Shown here: positions 17,946 through 26,802 of the stretch, piece by piece | Numbering within the stretch: the stretch's first letter is position 1 | How the letters are laid out: every line of letters starts with the position of its first letter | NCBI RefSeq assembly: GCF_030908405.1 | Contig: NZ_CP133089.1 | Span: forward strand, 868,001 to 932,000 | Reading direction: 5' to 3' | DNA: 64,000 nt | Source: Aminobacterium sp. MB27-C1 | GTDB taxonomy: Bacteria; Synergistota; Synergistia; Synergistales; Aminobacteriaceae | Notes under the pieces: generated by a model | Seen by the model: only the letters and a program-made list of their open reading frames with translations | What the model was told of the DNA's origin: nothing | Databases searched by the model: none | Program-made: the position numbers and the translations under genes

Positions 17946-17957
17946 GTACCACTCACC

Positions 17958-17966
17958 TGATATAAT
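17958..17966 (+). promoter_or_regulatory. Extended -10 promoter for the two-component pair
   Basis: TGATATAAT is an extended -10 box (TGn plus TATAAT) with no good -35 at the right distance. It lies 150 bases upstream of the kinase start. Confidence 0.5.
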
Positions 17967-18116
17967 GACAATAACCATATTATCCCGAATATTAAAAATT
18001 AAATTCCTTATTAATGCTAGGTAAAATTGTTCATGAGTTTTAGATGAAATAGTTGCGCAAAATGTCTGTTTTTATTAAAATAAAATAAATTCTTCCGTTT
18101 GAAGGTGGAGGCTCAT

Positions 18117-19262
18117 ATGAAGGATGACACGATTTATACCAAGTTAAAAAGCATTCATAACAAAGTACAGGGGTATATCGCATCCAACCTATCAAGCGTT
18201 TCTGGTATTCGACATGAAGAAACCCAGAGGCTTAAAGAAGTGCGGGAAAAACTCGAATACATTCAGAAAAATATTTATGAAACTATTGAAGCTTCTGACA
18301 AAACGGAGCAGGCTTATAAAAGTGCTCGTCAACGTTTAGTTGATGCTACACGTGATGAAGATGAGAAGTCTCAGCAACAAGCTTATGATCGTGCCGAGCA
18401 GCTTATGAAAATGCAGGCCACCTTAGAAGAACGTGAGCGTAGCTTACGTCAACAGCGTGAATACTTAATGAAAGAAGAACGGGAAATCATACAATCCCTT
18501 GCACGCAGTGACGAAATGGCCAATAAGTTTCGTTTGGCCCTTGAACTTTTGGAAGACCAAGCTGTAAATGCTATGTTAGGTGCAGATAGCGAGAAAAGCT
18601 TTAAAATTCTTGCGGCAGCTTTCAGCTTAGCTGAAAGGGATAGTAGGGCGTTGGCCAGAGATCTTCACGATGGCCCCGCACAGAAGCTTTCAGGAGCAAT
18701 TATGCTTTATGATTTAGCAGAACGATATATTGAAACTGGGAAAAATCATGAAGCAATAGAAGAGCTTCGCAAAGTAAAGAAACAGATGCAAGAGGCAATG
18801 GCGGATATTCGTACCTTCCTTTTCCAGATTTATCCTCAAGGTCTTGAAGAGGGGCTTGATGTAGCCCTTCAAAGATATGCGAAACAGGCAAGTGATCGTT
18901 ATGGGGTAGAAATATCTTTTCAGGCTTCCGGAGATATTGTGAGTATTCCAATGGCTCTGCGCAGCAATCTCTTTAGAGTCATTCACCAAGCTATGGACAA
19001 TGCTATACAAAAAGGGGACGCAAAGAACGTCAAGATTGCTCTCAGCGCTGGGACAGATGCTTTTAGTGCCAAAATCAGTGACGATGGCAAAGGCTTTGAC
19101 GTTGAAGAAGCAAAAGCTGATGCCAGAGAACGAGGATCTTACGGTTTAATGAACATGGAAGAAAGAACGCGTCTTTTTGGAGGAAATATCTCTATCGATA
19201 GCTCCCCTGGCAGGGGGACCACCGTCTCAATGAGAGTGCCAATTCCGGAGGATGATTATTAA
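18117..19262 (+). CDS. Cytoplasmic sensor histidine kinase, DegS/NarL-group (HisKA_3)
   Basis: 381 residues with no membrane segment. The first half (about residues 20-160) is a long coiled coil rich in Lys, Glu, Gln and Arg, as in DegS. The phosphoacceptor motif LARDLHDGPAQKLSGA is followed by a HATPase domain (ISDDGKGFD, GSYGLMNMEERTRLFGG). It should autophosphorylate on the His and pass phosphate to the adjacent response regulator, whose start overlaps its stop (TAATG). GGTGGAGG lies 5 bases before the ATG. It senses a cytoplasmic or cell-envelope cue of unknown kind. The pair lies directly upstream of the pilus genes. Confidence 0.87.
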   Translation: MKDDTIYTKLKSIHNKVQGYIASNLSSVSGIRHEETQRLKEVREKLEYIQKNIYETIEASDKTEQAYKSARQRLVDATRDEDEKSQQQAYDRAEQLMKMQATLEERERSLRQQREYLMKEEREIIQSLARSDEMANKFRLALELLEDQAVNAMLGADSEKSFKILAAAFSLAERDSRALARDLHDGPAQKLSGAIMLYDLAERYIETGKNHEAIEELRKVKKQMQEAMADIRTFLFQIYPQGLEEGLDVALQRYAKQASDRYGVEISFQASGDIVSIPMALRSNLFRVIHQAMDNAIQKGDAKNVKIALSAGTDAFSAKISDDGKGFDVEEAKADARERGSYGLMNMEERTRLFGGNISIDSSPGRGTTVSMRVPIPEDDY

Positions 19263-19939
19263 TGGGAAAAATTACTGTAGTCATAGCAGATGATCATAAC
19301 CTTTTTCGAGAAAGCGTTAGAAAAGTTCTTGATATGGAATCTGATATTGAGGTTATAGGAGAAGCACGAGATGGGCAAGAGACTATAGAAGTTGTTGAGC
19401 GTATGTCTCCACAAATTGTTATGCTTGACATCCGTATGCCAAAATTTGATGGCATAGAAGTAGTCAACAAATTACGTGAAAAGGGAGTAAATTGTGCTTT
19501 TGTCATTATCACTGCACTTGATGGTGAAAATCAGATAACGCGTGTATCAAGAGCAGGTATTCAAGGGTATGTCTTAAAGTCATCGGGATTGGCAGAGCTT
19601 CTTACTGCGCTACGAATTGTTGCTTCTGGTGGTCGTTATGTAGATCCTCAAATAGCCTCAAAACTCCTCTCTTCTTTTTCTCCCCATGCCGAATTTAAAG
19701 AGAAAATTGAAACTTTGACACTCAAAGAGAAACAAATCCTCTATTGGATCTCCCATGGACTCTCTTCCCGAGAAGTAGCAAAACGAATGATCCTTTCAAA
19801 TAAAACAGTACAAAATCATATGAGCCAAATATTGAAGAAACTTGAAGTACAAGAAAAAGGCCAGGCTGTTGCCCTCGCATGGAAATGGGGATTGCCTGAG
19901 CATGCACCATCAGAAATTATGGATTCTGCTGGCGAATAA
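19262..19939 (+). CDS. NarL/DegU-family response regulator
   Basis: A 225-residue regulator. The receiver domain has the acidic pair at residues 10-11, phospho-acceptor Asp56 (MLDIRMP) and Lys106 (YVLKSSG). A LuxR-type helix-turn-helix follows (TLKEKQILYWISHGLSSREV, NKTVQNHMSQILKKL). Partner of the DegS-like kinase with which it overlaps by one base. The pilin gene begins 200 bases downstream on the same strand, so pilus control is a reasonable guess but is not shown. Confidence 0.9.
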   Translation: MGKITVVIADDHNLFRESVRKVLDMESDIEVIGEARDGQETIEVVERMSPQIVMLDIRMPKFDGIEVVNKLREKGVNCAFVIITALDGENQITRVSRAGIQGYVLKSSGLAELLTALRIVASGGRYVDPQIASKLLSSFSPHAEFKEKIETLTLKEKQILYWISHGLSSREVAKRMILSNKTVQNHMSQILKKLEVQEKGQAVALAWKWGLPEHAPSEIMDSAGE

Positions 19940-19968
19940 GTAAGAAAATATATACTTCTTCCCCTTAT

Positions 19969-19991
19969 CCATTGGGACTTTTTCCCAATGG
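19969..19991 (+). terminator. Stem-loop after the response regulator
   Basis: CCATTGGGA/TCCCAATGG is a perfect 9-bp stem with a 5-base loop but no T tract, so it may be a weak or factor-dependent terminator. The remaining gap to the pilin gene holds no promoter I can defend. Confidence 0.45.
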
Positions 19992-20137
19992 CATGGGTTA
20001 ACTTTCCCTTCATTTTGATGAATTTCACTTTTTTTTCATGAAACTTAAGATATAAACAAGCGGGGATTAAGCATTTATTATTATTGTAAAACAGTAGCAA
20101 AATATTCTACGTTAGGAGAGAAGGGGAGGGAATATAA

Positions 20138-20308
20138 ATGATAGAAAAACTTCGTAACCTCGTGTGGGATGAGGAAGGCCAGGGGATGGTGGAATACGGA
20201 TTGATTATAGCATTGATATCTATTGCTGCTATAGTTGCGATTACTGCTATAGGCCCAAAAATTAACACAGCTTTTACTAAAGCTAATAATGCATTACCTG
20301 CAGAATAA
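20138..20308 (+). CDS. flp: Flp-type major pilin (56 residues)
   Basis: A short gene starting ATG at 20138 with GGGGAGGG just upstream. The product is a class IVb Flp prepilin. It has a short basic leader ending in Gly14, then QGMVEYGLIIALISIAAIVA with the required Glu at +5 and Tyr at +6 after the predicted cut, and a single hydrophobic helix. The tail is short (KINTAFTKANNALPAE). It is the structural subunit of the Tad pilus, cleaved by the prepilin peptidase encoded next. The palindrome directly after it probably isolates its high expression from the assembly genes. Confidence 0.93.
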   Translation: MIEKLRNLVWDEEGQGMVEYGLIIALISIAAIVAITAIGPKINTAFTKANNALPAE

Positions 20309-20340
20309 CGATTAAATATAACGCAATATTCTATATTTTT

Positions 20341-20376
20341 AGAAACAAAGGGCAGGTTAACCTGCCCTTTGTTTCT
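20341..20376 (+). terminator. Perfect 36-base palindrome between pilin and assembly genes
   Basis: Bases 20341-20376 are a perfect inverted repeat (18 bases each way, arm start AGAAACAAAGGGCAGG). Only a weak T stretch follows, and no obvious promoter lies between it and the peptidase gene, so it likely works as a partial terminator with read-through. Confidence 0.75.
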
Positions 20377-20394
20377 AAAACGGGAGGAGCTTCT

Positions 20395-20871
20395 ATGGAA
20401 TGGGCAACTTTAGTAATTTTATGTTGGGCAGGTTTTTATGATCTCAAATATAAAAAGGTTCCTAATTGGCTCACATATGGGGTGCTCTTTGCAGCGTTGC
20501 TCTTTCATGGTTTCCAGGGTGCGTTTATGCCCTCTCTTTTAGGTGGTTTGTTGGGATTAGGATGGTTCCTTATTCCGTATATGCTGGGAGGAATGGGGGC
20601 TGGAGACGTTAAGCTTTTAGCTGCAACTGGGGCAGTAGTAGCTTGGCCTGGGGCTTTGTATGTTGTTTTATATTCATCTATTGTTGGTGGCCTTTTAGTT
20701 CTTGTTTTGGCTTTTAAAGATGTTGATTATAAAAGTGTTTGGTTAGCGTTAGCAGGTGGCGCGGGTAAGTTTTTCAAGAGTATATGGATATCAGGGCGAG
20801 AGCATAGAAAAGAAAAAGTTCCTTACGCACTTTCTATCGCTATTGGGTATGCTCTGTATCTCCTGCTATGA
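20395..20871 (+). CDS. tadV: Prepilin peptidase (TadV/CpaA, A24 aspartic protease)
   Basis: A 158-residue membrane protein with about five hydrophobic segments. Both catalytic Asp motifs of the A24 family are present: an Asp in FYDLKYKKVPN and the GAGDVKLLA motif. The N-terminal methylase domain found in PilD is absent, as is usual for Tad systems. It removes the leader from Flp and the pseudopilins TadE and TadG. GGAGGAG precedes the ATG. Confidence 0.92.
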   Translation: MEWATLVILCWAGFYDLKYKKVPNWLTYGVLFAALLFHGFQGAFMPSLLGGLLGLGWFLIPYMLGGMGAGDVKLLAATGAVVAWPGALYVVLYSSIVGGLLVLVLAFKDVDYKSVWLALAGGAGKFFKSIWISGREHRKEKVPYALSIAIGYALYLLL

Positions 20872-20885
20872 GCGGGGGTGATGAA

Positions 20886-21284
20886 ATGAGAAAAATATTG
20901 AAAAAACGAAGTAAAGGGCAGGCACTTGTTGAATTTGCGTTAGTGCTGCCCCTTTTGCTTCTTCTCGTGATGGGAATTATAGATTTTGGTTTGATCATGC
21001 AACAATATTTAACTTTGCAGCATAGCGTTCGAGAAGGAGCTCGCATGGCTTCTGTTGGCGGTAATGACACCGATGTTATCAGCAGAGTTGAAGAAATTTT
21101 AGCTTCACGTTGGGCAAGTGATGAGGTTACCGTAAATGTGGCAAAGACCAATAAGGGAACCTATGAAGAATCTGTTGTAACAGTAAATGCTCCTGTTGCG
21201 TTTATAACACCTCTTGGGTCTTTTGTGGAGGGGCTTGTGCCTAATTGGCAAGCGCAAGCCGTGGCCGCTTTTAGATCGGAGTGA
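20886..21284 (+). CDS. tadE: TadE-like pseudopilin
   Basis: 132 residues. The TadE signature KGQALVEFALVLPLLLLLVM has Glu at the +5 position of a prepilin-type cut (G/QALVE), then a single hydrophobic segment and QHSVREGARMASVGG. I start it at the ATG at 20886 (GGGGGTG 5 bases upstream), although an in-frame ATG at 20868 overlaps the peptidase stop. It assists pilus assembly in the inner membrane. Confidence 0.9.
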   Translation: MRKILKKRSKGQALVEFALVLPLLLLLVMGIIDFGLIMQQYLTLQHSVREGARMASVGGNDTDVISRVEEILASRWASDEVTVNVAKTNKGTYEESVVTVNAPVAFITPLGSFVEGLVPNWQAQAVAAFRSE

Positions 21285-21289
21285 GAGAA

Positions 21290-22312
21290 ATGAGAGAAAA
21301 GAACCGAAAGGAAAATTTTAAACGAAGTCGGGGAGCTGTTCTTGTGTGGGTAGCTGCCAGCATGGTGGTGTTATTTGGTGCAGGTGCTCTTACTTTAGAT
21401 TACGGTCGTCTTGTTATGACTCGCTGGCGTCTTCAGACAGCTGCTGATGCAGCAAGTCTTGCTGGGGCGTGGGAACTTGGAAATGCTATGGCAAGTCAGA
21501 CTCTTCGAGAAGCAAGTGCTACGCAAGTTGCTGCTGAAGTCGCTACTGATAACAAATCAGAAGGAAGTTACTCTGTAGATTTTCCAGATGCGCTTACATG
21601 TCGTGTAACGGCGCAAGAGATAGTTGGCATGACTTTTGCCCGCATCTTGGGCATAACGTCTAGTGCTGTTTCTGCCCGTGCCGCAGCGCAAATTTCATCG
21701 GCCTCTTCTTCTATAGGATTACGTCCGTTAGGCATAGAAGAGCCTGAAACAGGATTTGTTTTTGGAGAACAGTATCTTTTAAAAATTGGTCCTCATGATC
21801 CTTCTGATCCCGAAGACCCAGGGTATCAGCATCACGGGAATTTTCATGCTCTAGCTTTTGGTGGAAAGGGCGCAAATAATTTTAGAGAAAAACTAAAATT
21901 TGGTTACGATGCCATTGTAAAAGAGGGCATGATGGTTACAACCGAACCTGGAAATATGTCTGGCCCAACAGAAGATGGTATCGATTATATTATCGCTCTT
22001 GAAATCATCAAAGAAGGTGTGGATTATATTCTTGATGAAGACGGACGTATTTCATGGGATTGGTATTCAACCCATCTTGATGATTTATACGAAAGCCCAC
22101 GATTGATTACTTTACCTGTCGTTGCAGGTTGGGAGGTATACGGACGCAAAGAAGTGGAAGTTGTGGGGTTTGCCAGTTTCTTTCTTGAAGGGGTAGAGGG
22201 TACCGGTAAAGATTCACGAGTTATTGGCCGTTTTGTGGAAAGAGTTATTCCAGGCAGTTCTGGTGGTGGAAGTGGCTCTTTTGGCGCTTATTCAGTTAGT
22301 CTAATTCAATGA
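21290..22312 (+). CDS. TadG-like pilus assembly protein
   Basis: A 340-residue protein. It has a short basic N-terminus and the RGAVLVWVAASMVVLFGAGA membrane segment, followed by DYGRLVMTRWRLQTAADAAS, the typical TadE/TadG N-terminal region. A large extracytoplasmic domain without a recognisable von Willebrand motif and a glycine-serine-rich end (SSGGGSGSFG) complete it. GGAG lies 8 bases before the ATG at 21290; a GTG at 21281 overlapping the tadE stop is the alternative. The role in Tad pilus biogenesis is taken from the family and the location. Confidence 0.8.
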   Translation: MREKNRKENFKRSRGAVLVWVAASMVVLFGAGALTLDYGRLVMTRWRLQTAADAASLAGAWELGNAMASQTLREASATQVAAEVATDNKSEGSYSVDFPDALTCRVTAQEIVGMTFARILGITSSAVSARAAAQISSASSSIGLRPLGIEEPETGFVFGEQYLLKIGPHDPSDPEDPGYQHHGNFHALAFGGKGANNFREKLKFGYDAIVKEGMMVTTEPGNMSGPTEDGIDYIIALEIIKEGVDYILDEDGRISWDWYSTHLDDLYESPRLITLPVVAGWEVYGRKEVEVVGFASFFLEGVEGTGKDSRVIGRFVERVIPGSSGGGSGSFGAYSVSLIQ

Positions 22313-22327
22313 AGGTGAGGTGAGGAC

Positions 22328-23191
22328 GTGAAAAAGAGAGGAATTTTCTTAGTAGTTTCTTTGTTATTAGGAATTATGGCAGCTTTTTTAGTATATCAGC
22401 AGATCCGTAGTTACAAACTAAAGATTGCCCGGGCAGAAAGAGAGCTTATTTCTGTTGTGGTGGCAACACGTCCCAAAGATGCTTTTTCTATTATTACATC
22501 CGAAGATGTAAAGACTGTTAGAATGCCAAGAAGCAGCATTCCTGCAGATGAAGTGTTATCTTTAGACGAAGTTGTCGGAAAAGCTTCTATGATGGAGCTC
22601 TCAACTGGCGATCCTGTATTAAAAGGGAAATTGTCGCTAGATCCTGAGAAGCTTGGAGTAGCATTTCAGCTTCCAAATGGTCGCGTAGCTATAGCTTTAC
22701 CTATTGATGAGGTACGGGCTACTGGAGGTCTTCTTCGCCCAGGTGATTACGTTGATGTTTTCCACGTTTACAGAGAGAAAGATGAGGTTAGCCCTACATC
22801 TCGTCTTCTTCTTTCTCGGGTAAAGGTTCTCGCTATTGGTGGAGTTATGGGACGTAAAGAAGAGAAAGAAACAAATAAAGAAAAACAAATGGTGGCACAA
22901 ACAGCGGTAGTAGAAGTTTCTCCAGAAGAAGCGGCAGTGGCAGCCTGGGCGCAGAGTCTCGGCAATTTATGGTTGGCCTTACGTCCGGCTCATGAAGAGA
23001 CACAGACCCCCCTAGTTGTGTATAAAGGGCCCGGAAACTCCAATTCACCGAAAGGTGTGGCCGAGGCAGCCCCAATGAAGTCTGTTGTTAAAAGAAGTGT
23101 ACCTGCCATACCTAAGGGCTGGAAAATAGAAATGATTCAGCCTGGAAATATAACAACAGTAACAGTTTCTCCTGATGGGAGGTCTCGTTGA
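22328..23191 (+). CDS. cpaB: Flp pilus assembly protein CpaB/RcpC
   Basis: 287 residues with an N-terminal membrane anchor (GIFLVVSLLLGIMAAFLVYQ), a SAF-type domain (VVVATRPKDAFSIITSEDVK) and an RcpC-type region (VAIALPIDEVRATGGLLRPG, then DYVDVF). CpaB lies in the periplasm and works with the secretin. The start is GTG at 22328, preceded by GAGGTGAGG. Translation is coupled to the secretin gene through a TGATG overlap. Confidence 0.88.
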   Translation: MKKRGIFLVVSLLLGIMAAFLVYQQIRSYKLKIARAERELISVVVATRPKDAFSIITSEDVKTVRMPRSSIPADEVLSLDEVVGKASMMELSTGDPVLKGKLSLDPEKLGVAFQLPNGRVAIALPIDEVRATGGLLRPGDYVDVFHVYREKDEVSPTSRLLLSRVKVLAIGGVMGRKEEKETNKEKQMVAQTAVVEVSPEEAAVAAWAQSLGNLWLALRPAHEETQTPLVVYKGPGNSNSPKGVAEAAPMKSVVKRSVPAIPKGWKIEMIQPGNITTVTVSPDGRSR

Positions 23192-24345
23192 TGACTCGTC
23201 TCGTTAGAAAGATAAGCACTTTTTTTGTTATAGCGTTAGTAGTAGCTCTTTGGGGGGGTATTCCAGCGGTAGCTGCAACTTATCATCTTGATGTGGGAGA
23301 CAGTGCTGTTCTTAAATATCAGAATGTAAAGAGAATGTCGGTAGGAAATCCAGATGTTCTTGACGCTGTTCCTTTGGATAATAACCAAATTCTGCTTACC
23401 GGGAAAATCGAAGGCGGAGCTGCTCTTATAGTGTGGGATGTCAAAGGAATGCATATGGAAAAGATTCTCGTCCATCCTTCAACAGATGCCCCTTCGTGGG
23501 AGCTAAAGGAATTGCTGAAAGCAGAAAATGTTGATGTTACCGTTCGCGGAGGTGCTGTTGTTCTTGAAGGTAAAGTGAAAACTCCAAGAGATCGCATACG
23601 AGCTGTTGCTATAGCAGGTGCTTTTGGTGAAAAAATAATAAATTTGTTAGAAGTTGAAGACGCTCCTCAGATAAAGCTTCGTGCCATTGTTATGGAGCTT
23701 AAAAAGCAAGATGGGGATAAACTTGGCTTGAAAAGTTTAGAGTATAACGATAATCATTTTTGGGGCATTTTTGATTTCAATCCAGATAATGCTCACGTTA
23801 TCGATTACACACAGAACAATGATTTGCCAACAAGCATCAATGCAGTAATCAACGCTCTTATAGAGAATAAGCAAGCTAAAATTCTAAGTAAACCCTACCT
23901 ATCTACGTTAAGTGGAGAAGAAGCTTTTCTCAATGTAGGAGGAGAGATTCCCGTTCCAGTGGGAGTGGATAACAACGAGATTAAAGTTGAGTGGAAACCA
24001 TACGGAGTGATTATGAAATTCACGCCAGAACTTGATGGACTTGGTGAAATTTGGCTGACATTTGAAGCAGAAGTTAGTGAAATTGATTGGGAGAATGCCG
24101 TTGAAACTGAAGGCATAAAGATCCCAGCTATTCGAAGTCGAAAAATAGCGAACAAGGTACGTTTGGCTCATAATGAGTCTCTTGTTGTTGGTGGTTTACT
24201 TGACAATAAGCAATCAAAATACGTAAAGAAGATTCCGTTGCTTGGCGATATTCCTATTATTGGACAGCTGTTTAGAAGTAAAGAGTTCACGAACGATGAG
24301 ACAGAACTCGTGATCACAGTGACACCGGAGGTGGTGGGCCTATGA
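23191..24345 (+). CDS. cpaC: Tad secretin (CpaC/RcpA, type II/III secretin family)
   Basis: 384 residues. A signal peptide (TFFVIALVVALWGG-like core) is followed by an N-terminal domain with YHLDVGDSAVLKYQNVKRMS, a BON-like middle (DVTVRGGAVVLEGKVKTPRD) and the secretin core. The core holds ILSKPYLSTLSGEEAFLNVG, EIPVPVG and LVVGGLLDNKQSK, and ends with KIPLLGDIPIIGQLF. It forms the outer-membrane pore for the pilus. GGGAGG lies 8 bases before the ATG, which overlaps the cpaB stop. Confidence 0.92.
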   Translation: MTRLVRKISTFFVIALVVALWGGIPAVAATYHLDVGDSAVLKYQNVKRMSVGNPDVLDAVPLDNNQILLTGKIEGGAALIVWDVKGMHMEKILVHPSTDAPSWELKELLKAENVDVTVRGGAVVLEGKVKTPRDRIRAVAIAGAFGEKIINLLEVEDAPQIKLRAIVMELKKQDGDKLGLKSLEYNDNHFWGIFDFNPDNAHVIDYTQNNDLPTSINAVINALIENKQAKILSKPYLSTLSGEEAFLNVGGEIPVPVGVDNNEIKVEWKPYGVIMKFTPELDGLGEIWLTFEAEVSEIDWENAVETEGIKIPAIRSRKIANKVRLAHNESLVVGGLLDNKQSKYVKKIPLLGDIPIIGQLFRSKEFTNDETELVITVTPEVVGL

Positions 24346-25457
24346 TTCGAGTATTCATAGTAGATGATGATTCTGTAACAAGAGATGTTATTCGCGGTAT
24401 GTTGCAGATGGAGCCGGATGTGGAAATTATAGGGGAGAGCGATCGACTTGAAGGTGTGATGGAGACTGTCACTCGATTGAGGCCGTCTGTTCTTCTTCTT
24501 GACGTTCAGCTTCCTGATGGAGATGGGCCGGAATTAGCTGAAAAATTGGCAGAAATGCCTGTCCACCCAGGGATCATTATGATCTCTGTGCAAAAAGACG
24601 TTGCGTTTTTGCGAAAAGCTATGCAGGCTGGCGCACGTGACTATTTGTTGAAGCCTTTTACGAGCGCTGAACTCGTAGATGCCATTAGACGCGTCAATAC
24701 AGAAACTCTTTCAAAAGGTGGCACACGTCAGGCTGAGAGAATTGCTATTTGGAGTTGCCGAGGTGGCGCCGGAGGTTCATCTTTTTCTATATCTTTAGCA
24801 TCTCAATTGGCCATGATGGGCAAACGTACGGCTCTGATTGACGGCGATCTCTATATGGGTGACGTGGCCTTTCTTTTAAATACACCCTATGAATTGAGTT
24901 GGACAAACTGGGCAAATGAATGTCTTAGCGGAGTAGCCGATGGTGAACGTTATCTTGCTCTGGGGCCTAACAACCTCATGATTATGCCAACAGCTAAAAA
25001 TCCTGTACAGGCCGAACTTATCAAAGCGGGAATGGCAGATCGCTTGATTCAATCTCTTTCTGATCGTTTTGACTATATATTTGTCGACTTGCACCGTAAT
25101 CTTGACGATATAAGTGTCGAACTTGCTGAAGGATGTCAACGTTTATGGCTTGTATCAGATTGTACCTGTACTGGCGTAAAAAATTTACATTTGGTTTCGG
25201 GTCTTCTCGATCAGTTACGTATTCCCTGGATTGAAAGAGCTGTCATTTTAAACCGAGTTGAACGAGAGCATCGTTCTATAGTAGAAAAAATTGATAAGGA
25301 ATATACAGTAAAAGGTATTCTTCCCTTCGAATCAAAGCTTGAAAACGGGTGGCTAAGGGGGGAACCGCTTATTATCGACCAGCCTCGGGCAGCCTACTCG
25401 AAGATAATACGAGAGATAGCTTCTGCTCTTGAGGTGCGAGAGAAGGTGACAAGCTAA
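24342..25457 (+). CDS. cpaE: CpaE/TadZ-like localisation ATPase with receiver domain
   Basis: 371 residues. An intact receiver domain at 1-115 has acidic residues at 8-10, Asp54 and Lys104. A ParA/MinD-like ATPase domain begins near 132. Its P-loop is degenerate: CRGGAGGSS at 139-147 has Gly where ParA proteins have the invariant GK(S/T) lysine, although IDGDLYMGDV of the next strand is kept. TadZ/CpaE proteins place the pilus machine at the pole, and weak or absent ATP hydrolysis is known among them. The start overlaps the secretin stop by 4 bases. Confidence 0.87.
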   Translation: MIRVFIVDDDSVTRDVIRGMLQMEPDVEIIGESDRLEGVMETVTRLRPSVLLLDVQLPDGDGPELAEKLAEMPVHPGIIMISVQKDVAFLRKAMQAGARDYLLKPFTSAELVDAIRRVNTETLSKGGTRQAERIAIWSCRGGAGGSSFSISLASQLAMMGKRTALIDGDLYMGDVAFLLNTPYELSWTNWANECLSGVADGERYLALGPNNLMIMPTAKNPVQAELIKAGMADRLIQSLSDRFDYIFVDLHRNLDDISVELAEGCQRLWLVSDCTCTGVKNLHLVSGLLDQLRIPWIERAVILNRVEREHRSIVEKIDKEYTVKGILPFESKLENGWLRGEPLIIDQPRAAYSKIIREIASALEVREKVTS

Positions 25458-26800
25458 TGAGCCTTTTACGACGTTTGGCTGGTGATACAGCAGGTCAGCG
25501 GCGAGGTCGAGGATCTGTTTCCGAGTTATATCGTGAAACTCATCGTCGTATCTTATCTCGGTTGGCTGATGAAGTTGATATGGAAGAAATAGCGGCTCAG
25601 CCTGATTGGGGTAAATCATCCTTGGTTAAAGAACAGATCACCCTTGAAATTCAATCTATGCTTGAGGAAGTTAAAGGCCTTAATGCGGCTGAATTAAGCC
25701 GTCTTGAAGACGACCTTTTAAATGAGGTTTTTGGGTATGGACCGATTCAACCCTTATTAGACGATGATACAGTGACAGAAGTAATGGTAAACGGTTGCGA
25801 TATGGTGTATGTAGAACGGTGGGGCAAAATAGAACCTGCGGATGTTTTCTTTAATGACGACAATCACATACGCCGGATTATTGATAAAATTGTTGCCCCA
25901 TTAGGCCGTCGTATAGATGAGGCGTCACCTATGGTCGATGCCCGTTTGCCTGACGGTTCACGTGTCAATGCTGTTATTCCGCCTATTTCCATTGACGGGC
26001 CGACGTTGACAGTTCGAAAGTTCAGACGGGAACCTTTTTCTGCCCAGGATCTTATTGCTTTAGGTACGCTTTCAGATGAATCCGTGAGTTTTTTGCGGGT
26101 AGCAACTGAAGCTCGGTACAACATTCTTGTTACAGGTGGAACTGGTTCGGGTAAAACGACAACGTTAAATGTACTTTCAAGTTTTATACCGAATCGAGAA
26201 CGTATAGTCACTATAGAAGATGCGGCAGAGTTAAGTATGCAACAAGACCATGTTGTTCGTATGGAATCTCGTCCTGTAAATATAGAAGGAACGGGAGCTG
26301 TAACTATACGAATGCTTGTGAGGAACTCGCTCCGTATGCGTCCCGATCGAATTATCGTAGGTGAGTGTCGCGGAGAAGAAGCTTTCGATATGCTTCAGGC
26401 TATGAATACTGGTCATGATGGCTCTTTAACCACTCTTCATGCTAACTCACCGAGAGATGTTCTCTCTCGTCTTGAAAGCATGGTTCTTATGGCGGGGATG
26501 GAATTGCCTATACGGGCTATTCGTGAGCAGATATCGTCAGGTATAGATCTTATCGTTCATCAGGAACGACTGAAAGATGGTTCTCGTCGTGTTCTTACAA
26601 TTTCAGAGATAACAGGTATGGAAGGTGACACGATTCAGATGCAAGATCTCTTTACTTTTAACCATCAAGGTTTTGACGATGCGGGGCGAGTTCGAGGAAA
26701 TCTTGATCCAACGGGTATTCAACCCCATCGTAGCTATAAATTTGATATGGCTGGGGTAACATTGCCAAAAGATATTTTACGGGCCAAAAGGGGGAGTTAA
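25457..26800 (+). CDS. cpaF: Tad secretion ATPase (CpaF/TadA)
   Basis: A 447-residue type II/IV secretion ATPase. It has an N-terminal CpaF domain, Walker A GGTGSGKTT at 227-235, the Asp-box-like TIEDAAELSM, and Walker B region RPDRIIVGECRGEEAFDMLQ followed by the His-box TGHDGSLTTLHANSP. It powers pilus extrusion, and perhaps retraction, as a hexamer at the inner membrane. The start overlaps the cpaE stop (TAATG). Confidence 0.95.
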   Translation: MSLLRRLAGDTAGQRRGRGSVSELYRETHRRILSRLADEVDMEEIAAQPDWGKSSLVKEQITLEIQSMLEEVKGLNAAELSRLEDDLLNEVFGYGPIQPLLDDDTVTEVMVNGCDMVYVERWGKIEPADVFFNDDNHIRRIIDKIVAPLGRRIDEASPMVDARLPDGSRVNAVIPPISIDGPTLTVRKFRREPFSAQDLIALGTLSDESVSFLRVATEARYNILVTGGTGSGKTTTLNVLSSFIPNRERIVTIEDAAELSMQQDHVVRMESRPVNIEGTGAVTIRMLVRNSLRMRPDRIIVGECRGEEAFDMLQAMNTGHDGSLTTLHANSPRDVLSRLESMVLMAGMELPIRAIREQISSGIDLIVHQERLKDGSRRVLTISEITGMEGDTIQMQDLFTFNHQGFDDAGRVRGNLDPTGIQPHRSYKFDMAGVTLPKDILRAKRGS

Positions 26801-26802
26801 GC

